Assembly: GCA_024641325.1 (NCBI GenBank)
Contig: JAHEDJ010000011.1
Location: 1 to 55,700, forward strand
DNA from: a bacterium
GTDB taxonomy: Bacteria > Actinomycetota > Acidimicrobiia > Spongiisociales > JAHEDJ01
Direction: 5' to 3'
Length of the DNA stretch: 55,700 nucleotides
Shown: positions 18,805 through 27,145 of the stretch, piece after piece
Layout of the letters: the number at the start of each line of letters is the position of its first letter
How positions within the stretch are numbered: position 1 is the first letter of the stretch
Made by a program: the position numbers and the translations under genes
The notes under the pieces: generated by a model
Database searches by the model: none
What the model saw: the letters and a program-made list of their open reading frames with translations, nothing else
What the model was told of the DNA's origin: nothing

Positions 18805-19128
18805 CTAGGCGATGAACTCAGCCAACTCCTTCAGCATCTGATGCTTCGGGCGTGCGCCCACGATGGTCTTCGCTTTCAGGCCGTCCTTGAACACGATCAT
18901 GGTGGGGATGCTCATTACGCCGTAGTCGGCAGCCGTCTGCGGGTTCTCGTCGATGTTGAGCTTGGCGAGAACGAGCTTCTCGGAATACTCCCCGGCGATC
19001 TCGTCGAGAATCGGTTCAACCATCTTGCACGGACCGCACCATTCGGCCCAGAAGTCGACGATGACGGCCTTGTCTCCGGAGATAGCGTCTTTGAAAGTGG
19101 CGTCGTTGACGGTGATCTTGTTACTCAT
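18805..19128 (-). CDS. trxA: Thioredoxin
   Basis: Thioredoxin of 107 residues with the active site WCGPC (30-34), the cis-Pro in SIPTM and a standard fold length. It reduces cytoplasmic disulfides and is itself reduced by the product of trxB, 41 bases upstream. GAGGAC precedes the ATG. The trxA-trxB pair within a sigM-cwlM operon is conserved in Actinobacteria, linking redox and envelope stress. Confidence 0.97.
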   Translation of the reverse strand: MSNKITVNDATFKDAISGDKAVIVDFWAEWCGPCKMVEPILDEIAGEYSEKLVLAKLNIDENPQTAADYGVMSIPTMIVFKDGLKAKTIVGARPKHQMLKELAEFIA

Positions 19129-19169
19129 GGGTCCTCCTCAGGATCTATAACCTCCGGCAGAGCCGAGCG

Positions 19170-20093
19170 TCACTCTTGTTCGGCGAGCCAACGCTCAGCG
19201 TCGATTGCCGCCTGGCATCCCGTGCCTGCGGCCGTGATTGCTTGCCGGTAGACGTGGTCGGCGACGTCTCCGGCGGCAAATACTCCGGCGACCGTGGTGG
19301 CGGTCGAACCGTCTCCACGAAGCTTGATGTAGCCGGCTTCGTCCAACTCGAGTTGGCCCTCGAATATCTCGGTGTTTGGCGTGTGCCCGATGGCGACGAA
19401 ATAGCCGTCGGTCTCCATCTCGGTCTCCACATCAGTCAAGATATTGCGGATTCGAACTCCGGTCACCTCATCCTCGCCGAGTACTTCTTCGATGACGGTG
19501 TTCCAGAGAACTTCGATCCTCTCATGCTCGAGGACCCGGTTGGCCATGATCGCCGATGCCCGGAACTCGTCGCGCCGGTGAATGATCGTTACCTTCGAGG
19601 CGAACTTGGTGAGAAACAGTGCCTCCTCCATTGCAGAGTCACCTCCGCCGACCACCACCAGCTCCTTATCGCGAAAGAAGAAGCCGTCGCAAGTGGCACA
19701 CGCGGAAACGCCGCGCCCCCGCAGTTTCTCTTCTCCGGGAATGCCGAGCCAGCGAGCCGATGCTCCGGTGGCGATGATCACCGTCTCCGTCTCGTACTCG
19801 TCGGCGTCCACCTGTACCTTGAACGGGCGCGTTGAAAAGTCGACCTCGGTGACGTCGACTGTGTGGATGCGGGGGGCAAATCGCTCGGCCTGCTTCCTGA
19901 CACGCTCCATTAGTTCCGGTCCCATGATCCCGTCCGGGAACCCCGGGAAGTTCTCGACGTCTGTGGTGATCATGAGCTGACCGCCCGCCTGGCTGCCCTC
20001 GAAAACGAGGGGATCGAGATCTCCTCGACCTGCATACAGCGCCGCGGTTAGTCCGGCCGGGCCGGACCCGATGACAATGACCTTTTCAGGCAT
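19170..20093 (-). CDS. trxB: Thioredoxin reductase
   Basis: A flavoprotein of about 307 residues that transfers electrons from NADPH to thioredoxin. It has the FAD GxGxxG-type motif GSGPAG (9-14), the redox CATC (132-135), an NADPH motif in GGGDSAMEE, and the C-terminal FAD motif VFAAGDV. The ATG at 20093 is chosen because AAGGAAA lies upstream; it begins two bases after the stop of the small membrane gene, so the two are coupled. Confidence 0.97.
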   Translation of the reverse strand: MPEKVIVIGSGPAGLTAALYAGRGDLDPLVFEGSQAGGQLMITTDVENFPGFPDGIMGPELMERVRKQAERFAPRIHTVDVTEVDFSTRPFKVQVDADEYETETVIIATGASARWLGIPGEEKLRGRGVSACATCDGFFFRDKELVVVGGGDSAMEEALFLTKFASKVTIIHRRDEFRASAIMANRVLEHERIEVLWNTVIEEVLGEDEVTGVRIRNILTDVETEMETDGYFVAIGHTPNTEIFEGQLELDEAGYIKLRGDGSTATTVAGVFAAGDVADHVYRQAITAAGTGCQAAIDAERWLAEQE

Positions 20094-20095
20094 GT

Positions 20096-20380
20096 TTAGG
20101 TTTCCTTGGGTTCCTGAGTTCGCTTCCACCACATGAACGCACCGCCGACCACGAATAATCCCCCAACGACGCCGAAAGCACCGGCGGCGGTCAACGGGAC
20201 GGCCAGAGCGCGAATTATGGATATGAAGAGATATACAACGGCAACGAAGCCGAGAGTTGCTGCGACAAGACCGAGCGCGGCAATCTTGAGGACCCGGCTT
20301 ATGCGATCGACCGTCATCTCGCGAACCTTCGTAGAGGTGCTCTCGAGAAAATCAGCGAACTTCGTGGCAAATTCGTCCAT
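20096..20380 (-). CDS. Small two-helix membrane protein
   Basis: A 94-residue protein with an N-terminal amphipathic region ([25 protein letters not shown]) and two hydrophobic segments (about 36-57 and 62-80), ending in a charged tail. It resembles small actinobacterial membrane proteins of the holin-superfamily-III or phage-holin-like type, but I do not assign a function. Start at ATG 20380; a longer frame exists to 20431. It lies between the anti-sigma factor and trxB in the same operon. Confidence 0.7.
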   Translation of the reverse strand: MDEFATKFADFLESTSTKVREMTVDRISRVLKIAALGLVAATLGFVAVVYLFISIIRALAVPLTAAGAFGVVGGLFVVGGAFMWWKRTQEPKET

Positions 20381-20455
20381 AGGTCCAGAGACTAGCGGCG
20401 CAGCGAGTAGGCGGGCACGAGCCACGGTCATTCGGGCCTCCCACGGCGCGACCCG

Positions 20456-21262
20456 CTACGGCGTCGCTATGAACTCGCCCAGGGTTGCACAGTCTTCAAC
20501 CGACAGGGCAGCCGCCACCGTGTCGCCACCTGCCAGATAGACGATCAAGAGGGCCGGCTGTTGTTCGAAGAGGACCTCCGCGCCCAGTGTCACCTCGAAT
20601 AGATCGGGCAGATAATCGGAACACCGGGCGGCGATCTCCTCCGACAAACCCTCATTGCGTGCAACCAACTCAACAGGTGGAGGTAGGTTGGCGAAAGCCT
20701 CGAGATCGGCTGTGGTGATCTCGAGGACGGGTAGATCGGCAACCGGAGCGGTGGCTGAGAGGTCGTCGGAGGCTCCTGCTCCTGAATCCGCATTGTCGGT
20801 TGCCGACTCGGCAACTGTCCGGCTCTCCTCGGCCGAGTACTCGAGAGCGGGAGACTCGTCTCCACCATCGCCGGCTTCGATGAGTTCGGCGGCCGTTGTG
20901 TCGAATGCTGCGGTGTCGGAGTTGTCGTCACCGAAACCGCCGTTGAGCATTGCAACGGAGGCCAGTCCGACGACTGCAAAGCCCGCTGCCACCGCCGCCA
21001 CCCGCGGCGCGTATCGGACAAACCACCCGATCCGGGGAGCGGGAGCAGCCTCTCGTAGGGCACGGTGGAGAGAAGCTCGTTCGACGTCGGTCATTTCGAC
21101 AGATGGCGCCGAAGCCAGCAGTTCGAGAATGTGGCGTTGCGCCTCGTACTCGGCTGTGCATTCTTCGCACTGCGCCATGGAGCGCTCGGCCATTACGGCC
21201 TCCTCGGGGGAAGCCGTGCCTTCGGCGTGCGCCGCTATCAAGTCGAAATCGTGCTCATGCAT
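20456..21262 (-). CDS. Anti-sigma factor with partial zinc-finger motif
   Basis: A protein of about 268 residues following an ECF sigma gene. The N-terminal segment has CEEC (near residue 33), the C-x2-C of the zinc-associated anti-sigma fold, but the usual His four residues before it is Ser. A single membrane helix follows (APRVAAVAAGFAVVGLASVAML, about 80-100), then an acidic Asp/Ser/Ala-rich linker and a small extracellular domain. Position and topology match the anti-SigM role of mycobacterial Rv3912. ATG 21262 is chosen because AAGGG lies nine bases upstream; it overlaps sigM by eight bases. Confidence 0.82.
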   Translation of the reverse strand: MHEHDFDLIAAHAEGTASPEEAVMAERSMAQCEECTAEYEAQRHILELLASAPSVEMTDVERASLHRALREAAPAPRIGWFVRYAPRVAAVAAGFAVVGLASVAMLNGGFGDDNSDTAAFDTTAAELIEAGDGGDESPALEYSAEESRTVAESATDNADSGAGASDDLSATAPVADLPVLEITTADLEAFANLPPPVELVARNEGLSEEIAARCSDYLPDLFEVTLGAEVLFEQQPALLIVYLAGGDTVAAALSVEDCATLGEFIATP

Positions 21263-21836
21263 CTTGATCATCCCTTGGACGTCGCGAGACGTCGTTCTGG
21301 TTCCGCAAGATGTCGGCGAGGAGCCTGCGTCCTCTGAAGATCCTCGACTTGGCAGTTCCCGGTGGGATCTGGAGGATCTCTGCGATGTCTGAGATCGGGA
21401 GGTCCTCGAGATCTGAAAGGATCACGGCTGAGCGGAAATCGTCGGGTATGCGCTTCAGCGCTTGCTCGAGATCAGGACGTATCTCCACCGATGCAAATCC
21501 ATCTCCAGCGGCGCGGTCGACAGGATCGAGATGGTCCGGTAGCCGGTCGGCCCTGCGCCGCTTCTCCTTCCGAAGTTGGTCGTAACAGGTATTGACCGCG
21601 ACGCGGTACAACCATGTCGAGAAGGCGGCCGATCCGGTGAAGCGGTCGGCCTTCCGGAAGAGGGTGAGGAAGGTCTCCTGCGTGGCATCGAGCGCAGCTT
21701 CGCGACTGGTCATGATCCGCAGGCAGACCGAGAATACGCGGTCCTCATGTGCGCGTACGAGTGCGTCGAAGGCGGATTGATCGCCGCCAACGAACCGCTC
21801 AATCAATGCGAGATCCTCGCCGGAGCGCGCCGTCAT
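21255..21836 (-). CDS. sigM: ECF sigma factor, SigM-like
   Basis: A 193-residue ECF sigma factor. Region 2 runs from FDALVRAHEDRVFSVCLRIM to the DATQETFLTLFRKADRF and AFSTWLYRVAVNTCYDQLRKEKRR motifs; region 4 has the helix-turn-helix in DLPISDIAEILQIPPGTAKSRIFRGRRLL. Gene order (pseudokinase, sigma, anti-sigma, trxB, trxA, cwlM) matches the mycobacterial sigM neighbourhood, so the name rests on synteny. It overlaps the upstream pseudokinase gene by four bases (ATGA). Likely released from the membrane anti-sigma factor under envelope or redox stress. Confidence 0.93.
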   Translation of the reverse strand: MTARSGEDLALIERFVGGDQSAFDALVRAHEDRVFSVCLRIMTSREAALDATQETFLTLFRKADRFTGSAAFSTWLYRVAVNTCYDQLRKEKRRRADRLPDHLDPVDRAAGDGFASVEIRPDLEQALKRIPDDFRSAVILSDLEDLPISDIAEILQIPPGTAKSRIFRGRRLLADILRNQNDVSRRPRDDQDA

Positions 21837-23134
21837 GGCCGGAAGCGTACTTCGCCGACGCTCCCGACATAACCACCCTCAGGGTCGGCCGGGATGTCGG
21901 TGAGCCAGAACAGCCAGTGCCCGTTGGTCCGCTCCGGTAGTTGGATTGTCCCCCGGTTTCCGCGTATCGACCCGCTGGCGACCTGATCCCAATCGTCGAT
22001 ATTGGAGGAGAAGGTAGGGACCCACAGCAGCCGGTAAGACATCCCGTTGGCAGAACCGAGCAGTTCGACCTCGTTCGGAGTGCCGCTCACCTCGAGAGCG
22101 AACCCGACGCCACTCTTGATGAGCGGGAGCGGGTTGTTGTAGCGCTCCGTCGACCAGGTCGTTGTGACGTCCTCGTCGTTCAGGTTCGATAGTTCGCGAT
22201 CGTGCTCGGCTCCGTCACCTTCCGGATCGAAGACCCTCACCCCGGTGATGGAGACGATCGACTGGGTGATAGTGGGGGAGGTTGTGGAGGTGGTGATCGA
22301 GGTCTCGACGGTGGTCGCGACTGGTGCAACGGGAAAGAGGAGTGGGTCCTGGGATCCCGTGTCGATGGATCGGCCGATGATGAAGAGGATTATGGCCACA
22401 CCCAGGAGGCCGGCGGCCGGCAGGATCCTTCTCCACGACCACGAGCGCTCGGATTCTGGGGGTTGGACGGAAGAACTCGGCGCGGCGCGCAGTAGTTCGG
22501 CCAGGCCCGCCGCGTCGAGGTCGCCCGATTGGGCCCTCCGGATTACACGGTCGACCCGCGGGGAGAGTCCGTCCACCATCTGAGAAGGGGCGACGTCGTG
22601 TCCCGGTGCCCCGGTGATCGCGGTCACCAGTGCATCTGAGAGGTCGCGGACGTCCTTGCGGGCACTGGCCCCCGCTGCGTGTCGTCCGAATCCGGCCAGC
22701 TTGGCGGGGTGAGCCATCGAGAAGAAGATCGAGCCTTCTCCGATGGCTCCGTGCAGGACCCCGCGCTCGTGGAGGGCCGCCAGGGCATCTGCCAGTCCGG
22801 CTGCGTTGGGCAGAAACTCCTCGACCGGCATTGTTTCCCCCGCCCGTCGGCGATGTTGCAGCGTCAATCCGCCCGACCACTCGGAGATCGAGTAGGCGCC
22901 GTCGGGTAGGAGATCGGCCGCGAAGATCGAAGCAAGGTGAGTGTGAGTGACCCCGGAAGCTCCGCGTACTGCCTCGAGAAACTCGGTGCGACGTTGTTCG
23001 GTTGTCTCGGGTCCTACGATCCGGATCAGAACGGGCCTGTCCAGCGCGGTGTCCGTGGCGAGCCACTCCTCGACGTCTCCGTCGCGGCCGAGACGAACCT
23101 CGAACTGATATCGGTCGGGCAGGCGTGGTGGCAA
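21833..23134 (-). CDS. Free-standing MurJ-type pseudokinase with extracellular domain
   Basis: A 433-residue protein: kinase-like domain (about 8-215), one membrane helix (about 237-256), a Thr/Ser/Pro-rich stalk, and a C-terminal beta-rich domain starting ITGVRVFDPEGDG (about 297) that resembles the discoidin-like end of actinobacterial MurJ/MviN. All kinase catalytic motifs are lost: VAIK Lys is Arg38, HRD is H128-G-A130, DFG is GFG (148-150). In mycobacteria this module is fused to the MurJ lipid II flippase; here the flippase part is missing. TTG start with a weak ribosome site. It begins the sigM-trx-cwlM operon. Confidence 0.85.
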   Translation of the reverse strand: MPPRLPDRYQFEVRLGRDGDVEEWLATDTALDRPVLIRIVGPETTEQRRTEFLEAVRGASGVTHTHLASIFAADLLPDGAYSISEWSGGLTLQHRRRAGETMPVEEFLPNAAGLADALAALHERGVLHGAIGEGSIFFSMAHPAKLAGFGRHAAGASARKDVRDLSDALVTAITGAPGHDVAPSQMVDGLSPRVDRVIRRAQSGDLDAAGLAELLRAAPSSSVQPPESERSWSWRRILPAAGLLGVAIILFIIGRSIDTGSQDPLLFPVAPVATTVETSITTSTTSPTITQSIVSITGVRVFDPEGDGAEHDRELSNLNDEDVTTTWSTERYNNPLPLIKSGVGFALEVSGTPNEVELLGSANGMSYRLLWVPTFSSNIDDWDQVASGSIRGNRGTIQLPERTNGHWLFWLTDIPADPEGGYVGSVGEVRFRP

Positions 23135-23182
23135 TGAAACCCCTGGGTCGACGTTAACGGGCAGAGTCGGTCGTGAGACGCA

Positions 23183-24016
23183 TCAGTTCGTCAGATAGGC
23201 AACACCGATTGTGCCGGGTCCGGTGTGGGTCCCGACTACGGCTCCAAGCATTGTCACGATCACCGTGTGATCCACGTGCCGTTGGATCCGCTCAACGACC
23301 AGGTCGACGTCCGGCGCGGCCCCGTGGAAGACGGCCGTTGCCCGGATGCGTGGCCCAATAGCCGCGAAGCGCTCCTCCAACGCGGTGATGGCCTTCGACC
23401 GGGTTCTTACGCGTCCAAGTGGAGAAACGATCCCCTCGTCCAGGCTGATCAGTGGCTTGATGTTGAGGAGCCCACCGAAGAAGGCCTGTGCACTTCCAAT
23501 ACGTCCACCTCGTTTCAAGTATTCAAGAGTGTCGAGTGCGGCGACGATGTCGGTCGAAGCGAGCGTGTCTGCGGCGTGCTGTACGACGTCATCGATTGGC
23601 GGTCCTCCGGCAGCGAACCGTGCTGTGCTCAGGACGGGGAGGCCGAGTCCCATGCCGACGCTCCGCGAGTCGACGATCTTGATCGGGATCTCTGCCGAGA
23701 GGCGCTCGGCTGCGATAACCGCCGACTGGTACGTACCGCTCAGCGCAGAGGAAATGGTCACGACGACGATCCCTGAGGCACCACCGTCAATCAAGGATCG
23801 GTAGGTCTCTTCGAAGAGCCCGGCACTCGGAGCAGCGGTCTCCGGCAACCGGTCCGCCGCCACCAGGCGTTCCCAGAATGCAGTAGTGGTCAAATCCCGG
23901 CGATCGACGAACTCCTCGTCCCCGAACCTGATGGTGAGAGGCACGATCGAGACCCCGTGTTCAGCAGCCAGCGCAGCCGGCACATCGCTCGAGGAGTCTG
24001 TCACTATCCGGATCAT
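23183..24016 (-). CDS. DegV family fatty-acid-binding protein
   Basis: A 277-residue DegV/FakB-type protein. The N-terminal IRIVTDSSSDVPAALAAEHGVSIVPLTIRFGDEEF block, the SSALSGTYQSA loop and the EYLKRGGRIG and LNIKPLISLDEG segments are typical. Family members bind a fatty acid and, with FakA kinase, provide acyl-phosphate; no fakA is in this window. The ATG overlaps the upstream GNAT stop as ATGA. Long upstream frames exist, but the family starts here. Confidence 0.9.
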   Translation of the reverse strand: MIRIVTDSSSDVPAALAAEHGVSIVPLTIRFGDEEFVDRRDLTTTAFWERLVAADRLPETAAPSAGLFEETYRSLIDGGASGIVVVTISSALSGTYQSAVIAAERLSAEIPIKIVDSRSVGMGLGLPVLSTARFAAGGPPIDDVVQHAADTLASTDIVAALDTLEYLKRGGRIGSAQAFFGGLLNIKPLISLDEGIVSPLGRVRTRSKAITALEERFAAIGPRIRATAVFHGAAPDVDLVVERIQRHVDHTVIVTMLGAVVGTHTGPGTIGVAYLTN

Positions 24017-24732
24017 GTTTCCCTTTGTGGTCGGAGACTCCAGATTACGAGACCGGCGGCGACGCGGGTGAATCCCTCTTCCTCGTACAGTCGCCCGGCA
24101 GGAATGTTGTCGGGTTGGGTATTGAGGAGCATGGTGCGGCAGCCGTGGTTGCGTGCCCAACCGAGCGATGCTCTGACGAGGGCCCGGCCGAACCCTTGCC
24201 GGACGTAGGCCGGATCCACCGCAACCCGCTGTAGATACCCGGTTGAGCCGCCGGCTCCGACTATCGCAAAGCCGGTGGTTGTCCCGGTATCTGATCGAAC
24301 CGTCAGGAAAGTCGAGGTGGGAGTGGCATTCAAAGCTTCCTTCAGGCCGGCCGAACCAAGTCGCCAGAGGGACTCGAAGGCTGCCGAGTCGATCTCCACG
24401 GCACGCTCCCACTCACCTTCCTCTCCGGCCATGACCGGGACGCTCGGCGACGCCTGCCTGGCAAGAAGGTCACGCTGGAACATGTCAAGAACGAGATGTG
24501 GTCGAAAGCCTGCTTCTTCCCACATCGAAGTGCTGCCGGCGGCCAGGGGAGGGGAGAGGATCAAGCCATCCGCGACGGGTATCGCCAGTGCGGCTTCTCG
24601 CAGGAACTCGGAATTGCCGCGAATCAATCGGAGGTGAGCATCGGAGCTCTGGTCGTTCCATGGACGCGCGGTCGCCAACGACCAACCCCGGCGAATAGAC
24701 ATTGGCCCGGGCCAGGTTCCGCGGGTCTTCAT
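24013..24732 (-). CDS. GNAT N-acetyltransferase
   Basis: A protein of about 239 residues with a GNAT domain in its C-terminal half. Motif A, which binds the acetyl-CoA pyrophosphate, is VAVDPAYVRQGFGRALV (Q-x-x-G-x-G), followed by NHGCRTMLLNTQPDNIPAGRLYEEEGF. The N-terminal half has an unassigned domain of about 90 residues. The substrate is unknown. ATG 24732 was chosen as the first start after a GGGGTGGGG run; starts further upstream would overlap the divergent promoter region. Confidence 0.82.
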   Translation of the reverse strand: MKTRGTWPGPMSIRRGWSLATARPWNDQSSDAHLRLIRGNSEFLREAALAIPVADGLILSPPLAAGSTSMWEEAGFRPHLVLDMFQRDLLARQASPSVPVMAGEEGEWERAVEIDSAAFESLWRLGSAGLKEALNATPTSTFLTVRSDTGTTTGFAIVGAGGSTGYLQRVAVDPAYVRQGFGRALVRASLGWARNHGCRTMLLNTQPDNIPAGRLYEEEGFTRVAAGLVIWSLRPQRET

Positions 24733-24833
24733 GAGCCCCACCCCAATCTCGTTGGGCCTAGTTGATCCTTGGCTTGCACGGAACCAGGCTAGATGGTGGA
24801 GGCAGAGATGCCCGATGTGGCAAAGTAGTCGCC

Positions 24834-25850
24834 ATGCGAGTGCTGGCCGTCGGACACCCATCGTTCATGCTTCATCATCAAGGCAACTGGCATCCGGAGA
24901 GGCCGGATCGATTGAACGCGGCCAGAGCAGGCCTGGAGATTGCTCCCGTCGAGATCGTAGAGTTAGAGGCCCCACGGATCGCGTCGGCCGTGCTCCAACG
25001 GTTGCACACTGCCGAATATGTGACGGCCATCGAAGGATTCTGCGCTGCGGGTGGCGGGGCGTTGGATTCGGATACCTACGCAGTCGTCGAATCCTGGGAA
25101 GCGGCTATCCGGTCGGCGGGAGCAGGCCCAGCTGCCGTCGATAGGTTGGTGGCCGGTGATGCCGACGCCGCATTCTGTCTGGTTCGACCGCCTGGACATC
25201 ACGCGCTCGCCAACCGGGCGATGGGATTCTGCATATTCAACAATGCAGCCCTCACCGCCAGGTACCTCACCGATATGGGCCAGAAGGTCCTCATCGTTGA
25301 CTGGGATGTTCATCACGGCAACGGGACACAAGATCTCTTCATCTCCGATGGGAACGTTCTATACATTTCGGTGCACCAGTTCCCCTTCTATCCCGGGGGC
25401 GGGTGGCTCGACGAGTTCGGATACGGTCCCGGTTCGGGGAAGACCATCAACATCCCGGTGCCGGCGCGGACGACGGGCGATATCTATCGAGAGGCCTTTC
25501 GGCGAGTGGTGTTGCCGGTTGCCCGCCAGTTCGGTCCAGACTGGATCCTGGTGAGTTCAGGCTACGACGCTCACAGGGCAGACCCCCTTGCAGAGGTGAT
25601 GCTGGTCGAAGCTGATTATGCCTACATGGCCAACTCGCTCGTCGGATTGGTTCCGGCCGGACGAACGGTTGTCTTTCTGGAAGGCGGCTACGACCTCGAT
25701 GCGGTTCGCGACTCGGTGGCCGCGACGTTTGCCGGTTTTGCCGGCGTGATCGACCCGAATGCTCGATCGCACGGGGAATCGGATGCAGGCGCGTGGCGAT
25801 CGCTCGAGATGGTGGAACGAGCCGTTGGCGAGTTCTGGGAAGTTCGTTAA
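24834..25850 (+). CDS. Histone-deacetylase-family (acetoin utilization-like) hydrolase
   Basis: A 338-residue member of the arginase/deacetylase fold. Visible are the N-terminal HPERPDRLNAA, catalytic PPGHH (119-123), GFCIFNNAALTARYL, the zinc-binding DWDVHHGNGTQ (156-166), and SSGYDAHRADPLAE near the end. Bacterial members deacetylate small amides, polyamines or lysine side chains. The gene diverges from the GNAT acetyltransferase across about 100 bases, an acetyltransferase/deacetylase pair by position. ATG 24834 gives the family N-terminus. Confidence 0.92.
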   Translation: MRVLAVGHPSFMLHHQGNWHPERPDRLNAARAGLEIAPVEIVELEAPRIASAVLQRLHTAEYVTAIEGFCAAGGGALDSDTYAVVESWEAAIRSAGAGPAAVDRLVAGDADAAFCLVRPPGHHALANRAMGFCIFNNAALTARYLTDMGQKVLIVDWDVHHGNGTQDLFISDGNVLYISVHQFPFYPGGGWLDEFGYGPGSGKTINIPVPARTTGDIYREAFRRVVLPVARQFGPDWILVSSGYDAHRADPLAEVMLVEADYAYMANSLVGLVPAGRTVVFLEGGYDLDAVRDSVAATFAGFAGVIDPNARSHGESDAGAWRSLEMVERAVGEFWEVR

Positions 25851-25901
25851 GTCTCTCCTTACTGCTGCCGATATCACCTTCGGACCACGACGGGAGAAAA
25901 A

Positions 25902-26984
25902 ATGGCGGTCGCGCTTGACGACCTGTTGAAGAAGGTGATCGAGGTAGAAGCCTCCGACCTGCATCTGAAGGTCGGGTCTCCGCCTGTGATGCGAATCGAC
26001 GGCGAGTTGAATCCCACCAGCCTCGAGACGCTGACACCGACGGACACGGAAGCTTATGCCCAGACGATCTTCACTCAGCGCGCTGCGAAAGAGTTTCGCG
26101 AAACCAGTGAGGCCGACTTCGCCTACGGGAAACCGGATCTCGGCCGATTCCGTGTCAATGTCTACCGCCAGCGTGGCTCGGTGAGCCTCGTGCTGCGTCG
26201 TGTCCTTCCAACCACCCAGAATTTCCAGGATCTCGGTCTTCCGAAGATTCTCGAGAAGCTCTCGATGGAACAGCGTGGTCTGGTGCTGGTCACCGGCCCA
26301 ACCGGATCAGGCAAGACGACCACCCTGTCGTCGATGATCGACTACATAAACGAGGTACGTCGCGTCAACATCGTCACGATTGAGGACCCGATCGAGGTGC
26401 TTCATCGAGACAACAACTCGATCGTTTCGCAACGCGAAATCGGGATGGACACCGAGGACTTCGCCCAGGCTCTCCGGCGTGTTCTTCGGCAAGACCCGGA
26501 CGTGATCCTCATTGGGGAGATTCGTGATGCCGAAACCGTTCGAGCTGCTCTTCAGGCAGCTGAGACCGGACACCTGGTCCTATCCTCGTTGCACACCATC
26601 GATGCCACAGAGACAATCAACCGCATTGTCGACTTCTTCCCTCCCTACCAGCAGAAGCAGATCCGAATCCTTCTCGCCTCCACCCTCAAGGGAGTGGTGA
26701 GCCAGCGACTGATGGAGAAGTCTGACGGTCAAGGGCGGGTGCCGTCGGTGGAGGTTCTCACAATGAATGGCCGTGTTTACGACCGCGTGGTTGACGAGTC
26801 GCTTACGAATGAGATTGTCGACGTGATCGCAGAGAGCGAGTTCTACGGCATGCAGACGTTTGACCAGTCGATTCTCGGTCTGTATCAGAAGGGCCTGATC
26901 TCGTTCAAGAATGCCGTTGCGAACGCGTCAAATCCCCATGACTTCAGGGTGAAAGCAGAACAGTTGGGGCTGGTGACGGTATAG
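25902..26984 (+). CDS. pilT: Type IV pilus retraction ATPase PilT
   Basis: A 360-residue hexameric secretion ATPase of PilT type. Walker A is GPTGSGKT (132-139), the Asp box VTIEDPIEV and Walker B ILIGEIRDAETVRAALQAAETGHLVLSSLHT follow, and the N-terminal PAS-like domain has SDLHLKVGSPPVMRIDGEL. PilT depolymerises pilin fibres. No other pilus genes lie in this window. A GGGAGAAAAA site precedes the ATG and a strong terminator follows. Confidence 0.94.
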   Translation: MAVALDDLLKKVIEVEASDLHLKVGSPPVMRIDGELNPTSLETLTPTDTEAYAQTIFTQRAAKEFRETSEADFAYGKPDLGRFRVNVYRQRGSVSLVLRRVLPTTQNFQDLGLPKILEKLSMEQRGLVLVTGPTGSGKTTTLSSMIDYINEVRRVNIVTIEDPIEVLHRDNNSIVSQREIGMDTEDFAQALRRVLRQDPDVILIGEIRDAETVRAALQAAETGHLVLSSLHTIDATETINRIVDFFPPYQQKQIRILLASTLKGVVSQRLMEKSDGQGRVPSVEVLTMNGRVYDRVVDESLTNEIVDVIAESEFYGMQTFDQSILGLYQKGLISFKNAVANASNPHDFRVKAEQLGLVTV

Positions 26985-27020
26985 ACATTCGAAATCCTCT
27001 CCGGGTGGAGAGTGGGCCGA

Positions 27021-27052
27021 GAAGTAGGGCCGCCTTTGGGCGGCCCTACTTC
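27021..27052 (+). terminator. Terminator after pilT
   Basis: A 14-bp GC-rich stem (27021-27034 with 27039-27052) around a four-base TTTG loop, followed by TTTGG. It separates pilT from cca. Confidence 0.8.
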
Positions 27053-27058
27053 TTTGGC

Positions 27059-27123
<65 letters not shown>

Positions 27124-27145
27124 CGGTCCCTCTATCCTGACTGCC

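Noticed and set aside
23183-24412. Upstream extension of DegV by 132 codons
   Set aside because: The family N-terminus begins at the ATG at 24016, which overlaps the previous stop; the extra residues are antisense-like.
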